A stretch of 64,000 bases of DNA from Trichobilharzia szidati (lineage: Eukaryota; Platyhelminthes; Trematoda; Strigeidida; Schistosomatidae): positions 91,525,256-91,589,255 of the forward strand of contig OX235271.1 in the NCBI GenBank assembly GCA_944472155.2, read 5' to 3'. The notes under the pieces are model-generated. The model did not search any database. It worked only from the letters and a program-made list of their open reading frames with translations, and was not told the origin of the DNA. Shown here in pieces: positions 53,301-63,000 of this stretch (the first letter of the stretch is position 1; each line of letters starts with the position of its first letter). Both the position numbers and the translations under genes were made by a program.

Positions 53301-56300
53301 TAACCCTAATTCTATTTTATTTTATTTTGCCTTTTTGTCCGTATGCCTGTGTGTTTGTCTTGTTACGAAACATTCTATTCAATTTTGACTTTCATGTTTC
53401 TAAATCTACTTAATTGTCTGTTTAAGTTAAAAAATGTTACTTCACTATTCACCCCCACCCTCTTAAACTCTCCACCACAAGATGTGTAAATTTACTCTGT
53501 TCTCTGACCCTGACCCTGTAATATGCCTCTAACCAATCTGTTTTCCAATAGAAATCTGAACTCTAACCCCTCTTATTCTAATTCCACTATATATAATTAG
53601 TTGCTTTTTGACATTGAATAATCTGTCTACCTACATCAAATTCTGGAATTATGTTCCTTATACCTTCTATCTATAACTCCAAGTAATTATGAAAAAGTAT
53701 TTTTCCAAAACTTTTTTGAAACTTATAATTTGATTTTGTTTAGGATGTACGCAGTTGATGAGTATCCGCGATATAAAACCAGCTCGACTGATAAAGGGAA
53801 CCGGTTGTATGAAATAAGCGAAATAACTATAAAAAAGATGTACCTTGATAGCTCACAATGCAACCAACTCATTAAACATGAAAACAATCGAAATATACAA
53901 AAAAGTCAAAGTAAGAAATAACATTTAACACTATAATAAATCTGTGTGTATATTAAAATACTGTCATACAAAAAAAGGCTTGCATAATTAATATAAATCA
54001 ACGTACACGTTAACGATTTGCAGTCTGTTTGTAAATATTCTGAAAACGTTGAATCCGATAGAACATTGGTGGAGAGTAGCTGGTTACATTCATCCATTAA
54101 ATCACTGAGAAATTCAACTAGAGAGATGGAAAGAAAGAAAGAAAGAAAAAAAGAGTAACAAAGAGTGGAATATAATTCAGGAAACCTTTTTAAATGGAAT
54201 GGGTGTATATACATGTTGTAAAGAGAAAACTGTAGTAAGACTTCATTAGGAAAAAATGAATAACTGACAACAACAAAAACACCATTATAGATAAGATTTT
54301 AGCTTGATAAATCACACAGTGTTGTACAGGAATATTAACTGATGACGTTTCGAGCACAAGCTAGTACTCATAATCATATGAAGTCACTCACACAACATTT
54401 TACTTCGTTGATATACGGGAGAGGTTACTTAATTCACTTATCTCACCAGGAAACATCGTTTCAACCACAGGTAGTCGTAATGGATGAAGATGTCAAATCT
54501 GACCAGAATCGGAAGGGTGAGATACGACTTCATCAACCTGAAACCAGTTTGAAATTCTCCCACACTAAGCATAAACAACAATATTCAGATATTCAACACA
54601 AATGTGAAATTGGTCTTTTTATACCGGTCAGAAACTTGGCGGGTCACGAAAAGCATTTCCAACAGGTTGCAAACTTTTATCAACAGCTGCCTCCACGGGC
54701 TTCATACTGAGGAACAAATAACAGGCCAGAAAGAATTAGCAACAAGAAACTCTGCCTGGGAACAAACCAACCAAGAGCCGATTGCTCTACAAATATGTAA
54801 TAAGTGGAGATGGGTTGATCGGGCATACGTTGAGGAGGCCGTCTAGTGGCATCACGCCACAGGACATTGCTCGAGTGGAATCCCAATGGGAAGCGACGAG
54901 TGGGTCGTCAGTGCGAGAGTGACATGGAGGAGTTCATGTGGCGAGGAGGAGATGAAAGACTATGTACACCCAGCTGAAGAGGAGGGTAGAAAACAGAAGA
55001 AAGTGGAGACGCGTTATTGAAGCCCTATTCTCTACTCGGAACCCAAGGGAATAATAATAAAAATAACAACAACAACGACAGTCACAATGAAATGCACAAA
55101 ACAATCGAGATAGGTGAGTAACTACGATGCTGAAAATAAAAGTGGTATATATTCAACGACGAATGACAACGTACCAACTGAAAGTATTTCATATGATATG
55201 GCTAAGCAATCACATTCTAAGATTTCAAACACACTAAGGCATATCCACCAACTTTAGTCACCAAAAAAATAAGATGAGTAACAACTGTCACAAGAGATAT
55301 AGGATTGTAGAAATAAAAATTGAAATAGCAACCTTTATCTAGTAACTTCAAACATTACATTTGAAGTGAGTACAGCTTAGTGGATTCATTACATATTTAA
55401 TGGTCACTAGTGTTTGGTAACGCCAGGCATTTAACCTGATATTACTTAATTATACATTTATAGAAGAATACCTTTGTAGTCTATATTGCTTCAGTATTCC
55501 AAAGTGAAATACGTTGATAAACACCTAAACTCAGTTAAGGCTGTATATTACTTATTCAGAAAAATCACCTAACCAATTTCAAACGAATCAATTTTTTTAC
55601 ACAAACAGGAAAAGTGATGAGCTCTGTACACTAGGAAAAAATTGATCAGAAAATGAAGATGCAAAAAGGTTGATTAACTAGAAGAACACAAAAAGGGGAC
55701 TAAAATAAGACATGAAAAAAATACATGTGAACTCATTATCGACAATGTAGGCGGTCGGGCTGGAGTTTACATGGTCAGCAGAGTCTATAGTTATAGACTG
55801 TAGGCGATATGAAGAAGAGGGAGGAGAATACATGAATAATACCTCAGTTGCATTCCCACCTACCTTGATGTCAACATTAGATTTCTTAACTGGTGGAGGG
55901 CGACTAGCAGTGGAATCCAGGATGTGCATTTTGTCCTATTTGAGACTCGTCATCTGGATGTGCCTACATTCCCCAGTGAGTGATGTTCCCACAGAGGCTC
56001 GAACCCAGTGCCCATAGTTTCAAACGCCAAAGCGTTATCCACTAGACCGCTTGGGCCACGAGAGCCACCTCTTGTGCGACGGGTCATATTAATTATTTAA
56101 TTGAATTTTAGATTTTCCAGTCGATTGATTGGACCGAAGTGCTCGGTCTCAGGTTGACATCAGATTGGCATCCTGGATTCCACCGCTAGTCATCGTCCAA
56201 CAGTTAAATTCTAACTACATACCCAAACATCATCGAAGCATCTACACAAGAAGCCGACATGTCAACCTGAGACCGAGCACTTCGGTTCAATCAATCGACG

Positions 56301-56890
56301 AGAAAATCGAAAATTCAATTAAATTAGACTTCTTAGTTTCTTCTTCTTCTTTGTTGACAGACAACACCAAACGAGATTTGTTTCATCTCTTGATTTTCCC
56401 ATTTACTACATATATCAGTCTACGCGTAAACATGAAGTGTGGCAGCTCGAATTATCGACACATTAGATTAATGCTAGGTACCATGTTGATAATCCTTATT
56501 TGTATGCTTGATAGACTGTGTTATGTAACTCTGAGAATATGTGAGGCTCATAACTCTAGATTTCAGTAACTGAGAGGAATACTATGCTTACAGATTGTGA
56601 TCAATAAGAAAAATTATGTTGAATTAGTTTCATTTAGCATAAAAACTATTAATACAGCAGTGTTGTTATAAACCCGATAAGCTTCACATCTCTATACTCA
56701 TCTATAACGGCTATCCAACCAAATAAGTGGTTGCTGAGTAAAAATGCAATAACCATCTTGAAATTAGTTAAGCCTTTTACATTCATAACGTGTGAGAATA
56801 AATCAGTGCACGTATGCGAGACAAGCTTATTAGTAAAAACCAGAAAGCGCTAGCAGGTTATTGCTGTAACTACTGAGACACATAATACTG

Positions 56891-56925
<35 letters not shown>

Positions 56926-59900
56926 GAGGTGAAGAACAAAAAAAAGGTAGATAATCTCAAAAATAGAACTATTCTGATAGGCTTTTGAACAATTAAAAGA
57001 AAGAATGTAAATTCTATTTTGAGGAGCACGTTTAAGATTTCATGTTAGCTTACTCTTTTATGTTGTTAACATGGAAAGTAAAGCATAGTGAACTCGATAA
57101 ATATTTACTTTATTTTAATTATTGATTCTTTAATAATTAGTGAGAAATTAGTTAGGGAGTACTTTAAACATTATAATCCAACAGTTTACATCAACTCGGG
57201 TTAGCATAAATATAGTAATTGGAATAATGAAATGAAAGAGGCATGCAGATTATCTGAGATATTTTTTCAAGACCTGGAATAACTGCGAAATCGCTGGTGT
57301 TGAAAGTCACATATACGAATGGCACAGATGGTGGTTTTTCCAAGGCGAAGACGTGTAAATAAATAAGATTAATAACGAGGTGAATAAGAAAATATCTTTT
57401 AAAGAACGGGTGATATATGATGTATGGGGACTACCAGACTGCCTAAATCTGAAGATGGATTCCCTGTGCTGTCGTTTTTGTTACATGGTTAAACAGTATG
57501 TACTTAACGCATTGGCACGCACTCGCAAAATGTTGTCGATAATATCCAATAATAGTTAATATTACATCACGCCATGTTTGTCGAGGCTAAAAATCTCAAA
57601 ATCCAATCGTGTAAAGATTATATAACTCTTTTGTTATTCCTTGATGGAAACACTATGGCCAGCTACTCAATGTAATTAACTTGCAGAGATTGGGTGAAAG
57701 GATTATTACTTTTATTACTATTCGTCCTTTGGGTACCGAGTAAAAAACATACGGCTTCAATAGAACATGACTGACTGACTGACTGGTTTCAACATAGAAC
57801 TTTGCACCGATGCGCAGCAGTTCGAGTCGCACACACCACATGGCCATTTCACTATGTTCTCTGTAGTCCTCTACAGCTGGTTTGATGATTTCCCATAAGC
57901 TTTCATTTCCTCCAGACACAATCTCTTTAATGTCACCCTCAGATGTCCAACTCGTCGTTTTCAATTCGAGTTCCATTCGGGGGCCCGGTACATAATCTCA
58001 TCAAGCAGTTGCCATAATGTGTGTCCAATCCATTTCCACTTCCCCTTGCGTATATGTAGAGTTCTTTGTTGATTCACTGACTGCCAAAGTTCCTTATTGC
58101 TTATCCTTCTCGGTTATATGATCTCCATTATTCAGCTAAAGCAGTTGCAGAGTATGTTGTTTAGTATGGTAACGAAAGATTTGCAATCAAACCGTTAATT
58201 CTTGAAAAATATACCAAAAAATTACGATGCTGTGATAAAGTCCCAATACAAAAACAACCAATAGTAAGGTAAATTTCATTACAGATTGAAATCAATAGGA
58301 CATCCAGTGGAAAGCAAGGACTACTGGATTTCATATCCATTGCGAAGATGATGTCCATCGATCTACACTTTTCGGTGTAATTCTCACTGATGCTGATTCC
58401 AGTAGAAACATATCTCTAAGTCAGAATAAAATCTACATAAACTGAATAATTCGCGAAACATTTGGTCACAAATCGACTTCAGTTAGAGAACTATTGAAAA
58501 CCATGGAGTACTGGGCAGATATTCCGTCCTTGTTTGGAAGTCTTCAGTAGCACACATCCTTGACCCTACCGGGAATCAAATCTAGGGACATTCAGGTTAC
58601 CAGTCGAGCCCGTCGACCATTCATCTAATGAGACATAATCTGACGGCCCACCGCCAGACAATGATCACCGGAAAATATTTGTCTTCACACCCCCGCTCTG
58701 ATGGACCCCAGTGGTCACGACTTATCGCCAGATCTCCAGACAACTTCGTCTTACAGTCAGTCAGTAGTGAGTATCAAATTAATTCCCGAGTATTAGTCTG
58801 TAGAGATTCGAGTGGTTTCAAGTTTCATTACTTTGGTGAAACCCTCCTGACCTGAAAGTTCTGGGTTTGATCCCCCAGTGAGATCATAGGTGTGTACTGC
58901 CAAAGAGCTTCATAGTAGGACTAAAATGGCCCTCTGGTTTTCAATGTTCCTCTAATTGATATCAATGTGTGATCAAACTTAAAGCCGATCATATCCCTAT
59001 AAACTAACACTTGCAAATTCACAAAAACTTTTCAGCATAAATACAAATCTTCACGCCAATAAACAATATATACTAATATATGAATAAAATTATCAACAAA
59101 ATATAAATGTAACATACCATTCAGTTCACTTCGCTTCTCTCCTCCAAGTACTTGTTTATTATTACTATAAGCATCATCAATACTGACCAGTGTTGCATCA
59201 CTATTCATCCGTGAATACTGATCAACAATATGTGTATTCAATTCATGTTTCAATTTCTCACTGACATCAATAATTGACACAATCATTTTGTGATAAAATT
59301 CTAGACCTATTGTGAAACTATCAAAAACCAAAAGTTTAACAGAAACAAAAAAAGAAACATATAACCAATAAATATACGGTGAAAGATTATTGATTTGTAA
59401 TTAATAAAGTTAAAAAGACACCAAGAATTTGTTTATCCATGTTGTAGTTATTACAATAGTCTTGGTGTCGTGTCATGAAGGTAGTCAAAGAATGCAAAAA
59501 CAAAAAATAACGATGAAATAATTACCATAACATCAATAATTTTAAGAGGGTGAAAGAGAAAAGGACAAACAACCACAAAGATAACAACGTAGTTGTTGTA
59601 AGTGTAATCAGAAGTAAAATATTTAATTTACTAAAATAACAACACTAACTGAAAGACTACAGAATATTATCATTATTACTACTGTTACTATAGAATACAT
59701 TAATGAGAAGTACTGACATTAAATATTGTACTACACTTATTAAATATTTATTATTAGTAATATCAAGTAAGATATACACTCAAACGGTAAGATATACAAC
59801 GGAATATACATATATACATATATGCGCATTCCTATTCCTGGTGTCATTGTGTTTTCCGGTTTTAGTAAATCAAAAAATGTAAGTGGAGGAATGAAGCTTA

Positions 59901-60004
59901 CTTGTTTGTCGTAAAAGGGACAATAACACTCAAGTAGAGAAATCTAAGAAATGCATACAAGGGCTGCTGCGATTTTTATTGATTTTGGTAAGACTGGTCC
60001 TTTA

Positions 60005-60045
<41 letters not shown>

Positions 60046-63000
60046 TATATACATATCGGAATACGACAAAGTCAGACAGACAAACAGTAACTTTAGGTAG
60101 GATAAAAAAATCCATGCAGTTGCATAAGTATCAGGAGAACCAAAAAAATAGAACACCAAGCAACACTCCATCTTATAACTGAGAAACTTTGACTAGAAAA
60201 AGCATGAAAGAGTAGAAAGTACTTGTTTGCTTATAACTGTTAGACTCTTTTTACGATGTATGCTTTAGATGTTATCTAATGTATAAAGACGAAATAATAA
60301 TAATAATTTTCTATAGTTTGGTTTGTAAGGGTTTGTTATGTTTTTACGAGTTGATCACGCTAAATCACGAATTGGTAGAAGTTAGAATTCATGAGCCATT
60401 GAATCGGGTCCCAGTGGCTGAATGGTATACAAGCTTGCCTTGTAACCAGAAGGTCCTGGGTTCGAATCCCAGTGGGTGCGTACTGCCGATGATCCCCAAA
60501 CTAGGATGAAACAGCAGCTGTCCAGTACTCCCTGGTTTTCAATGGTTCTCTAACTGATATCAGTCCGTGATCAACTCGTAAAAAAAATAATGATAATGAA
60601 GAATCCAAAACAGTGGTGTAGTATAAAAAATTTTCTCTCAGAGATTACTGATCAAAACAAAGTGTTTTGTGTCATCACGTCGGAAAGACACAAGTTACTA
60701 TGGGTAATGCTACGACGGATATGAAGGTGAGTTTTCATTAATGAGTTGCGTTTTATTTTACTGAAGTTCCAAATGCAATCAATCAGATGATAAGTGTGTG
60801 GTTAATTTGAACCCATTCTACAAGACTTTTTCATTCCTTTGATTATCCAGTAGAACAGAGGTCTTCAAGCTTGAGCTCTGAAGTTGTGGTGGTGTTTTCT
60901 TACGGAGCGGGGTCGCGACCCTCAAGCTCAACCTTCCCACTTTACTAGCCTTTCTATCTGATAGGCAAGGTTTAGGATTACAACGGCCGGGTGTTGAACC
61001 CAAAACACGTACATGTTTGGCGAGTATTCGGAGAGTACTCTATGATTGGAACCCCGACACACACAGCAGTAGTATCAGCAAACTGATACAAGTTTAAATA
61101 CAAGGCTAGGAGACACACTTTAATTCTAACAGCTAATTATTTCACACAATTATCTAAGCTTAAGTTTAAAAAAAAATTTCAACAAGTCATTGTGCCAAGA
61201 CAACTCCATCTAACAGGGGGAGATAAGTGATATGGCAGGATCCCACTTTCGTGGGGTCAAAAATAGATAAAATCAATAAGAAACAATAATAGTAGGTGTT
61301 ACCTAATGACCATTTACTATTTCTCTTATTATTTTAATTTTTATCATTATTATTGTTATTATTACAAAAGGAACAAAGTGTAGGTGGTCAGAGTAAGGTT
61401 TAGCATAGCTTTTCACAGTATGCACAAAAGTAGGTTGGAATAAAAAGGCAAATTGTTCATATTAAAAAGTTTACTTATCAATAATAGGTGATTTTGAGTA
61501 AACTAAGCAAAAAACATAAAGTGGAAAAAAGTTGACTAAAAAAATATTAAAAAATCTGGCAAATTCAGCAGCAAGGAAATAAATATTAACTAATTTTGTT
61601 AAAATACAATTCATGCGTAATAGGTTATACTTGACGGCAGAATACAAAATGAACAGAAATATTTTATACTTAACTAATCATTCAGACAGTTTATTATCAT
61701 AATCGAGGTAATTGCAAACTCATTCGTTACTATAAAGCCATTTTAATTTTTTTTTTAATCAACCAATTTATATATTTATACAACACTAGATTTAAAGAGC
61801 GAACTTTAGGTTATCTATGCAATAGTTCAATAGTCTATTGCTTCCATTGGGAGCATTAATCAGAATTACATTATTAAGCAGCTTTTAAAATATGTTTAAG
61901 TTAATTTTGTTTTTTCCCGTCGACTGAGTGAAGTGAAATGTTCCGCCTCTATTGACAAGTTGGCTCCTAGTCCGGGTGCTTCGACGATGTCTGAGGATTA
62001 ATATGATGTCACTTTTTGGATGGTGAGTAGATATAGAACTTTGGATGTGTCGTTTCGTCCTGTCTGAGGTTCATCGCCTGGATGTACCTGCAGTCCCCAG
62101 TGAGTAATGTTGTTCCCACTGAAACTCACATCCAATAACTATTATTTCATCAAATGACAAAATGTCATCCGCTAGGATACTTGCGCCATTAGAGCCACCT
62201 CTTGTCTACTGGGTATCAGTGAAAAATGAGTATTTAATGGACCTGGGAGATTACAAACAGCAATTGCATCTGCATTGTTTCAAAAGATGGTTCTTAGCGT
62301 CTCTAGGACCCTAGTCACGCAGTCTATACCTCCCCATATAACTTAAACTAACACTGTGGATTGATACTATGGTTTGCTGTGACCCTCCATAACTCTTTGC
62401 TAACCTACTTCTATGTCAACTAACATTGCCTGTCAAGAATGACGACGGCTTAGAATGTGTAAAACATTTCCTAACATCTCAATCAATGGAGCTTCACAAA
62501 CTCATTGAATGACTTTCCCTCCTATTCCAACACCGCCTAACGTCATTATTACTGACTAAGTTAAACTAACTTACATGAAAGATAGAAAACAGTCATCTAG
62601 GGTCAAAAACAGTTAGCCTCTTTATACCTTCCATTTTCACTGACCAGGACAATACAACGATACAAATAGGAAAAAGTATTCATACAAACCCTCGATGAAA
62701 TGGGTGTCTATGTACAATATGATTCCAAATAGCCTGATCAAATTAAGTCAAACGCAGAAAGGAGAGAAATATTACCCATATACCGCTGGTTTCCTGAGAC
62801 AAAACTTTCAGGCGTCACAATCAGCTCGTCTTCTCACTGATTAAAAAATTGTCTTTACTTTGTCAAAAGCGCAAGTAACAACAAACTACAACGCAAGATT
62901 GAACACTGCTGTGGCTAGTATGCGACATTAATCCCCGTTGATTGTTATCCAAGATCATATTCGAAGCAGAAAAGGGGAAATGAACTTGGTCTGTAGGAAA

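Noticed and set aside
56129..56569. 146-codon plus-strand frame
   Set aside because: It lies over a hairpin and a SINE fragment, has no domain, and the composition is that of repeat DNA.
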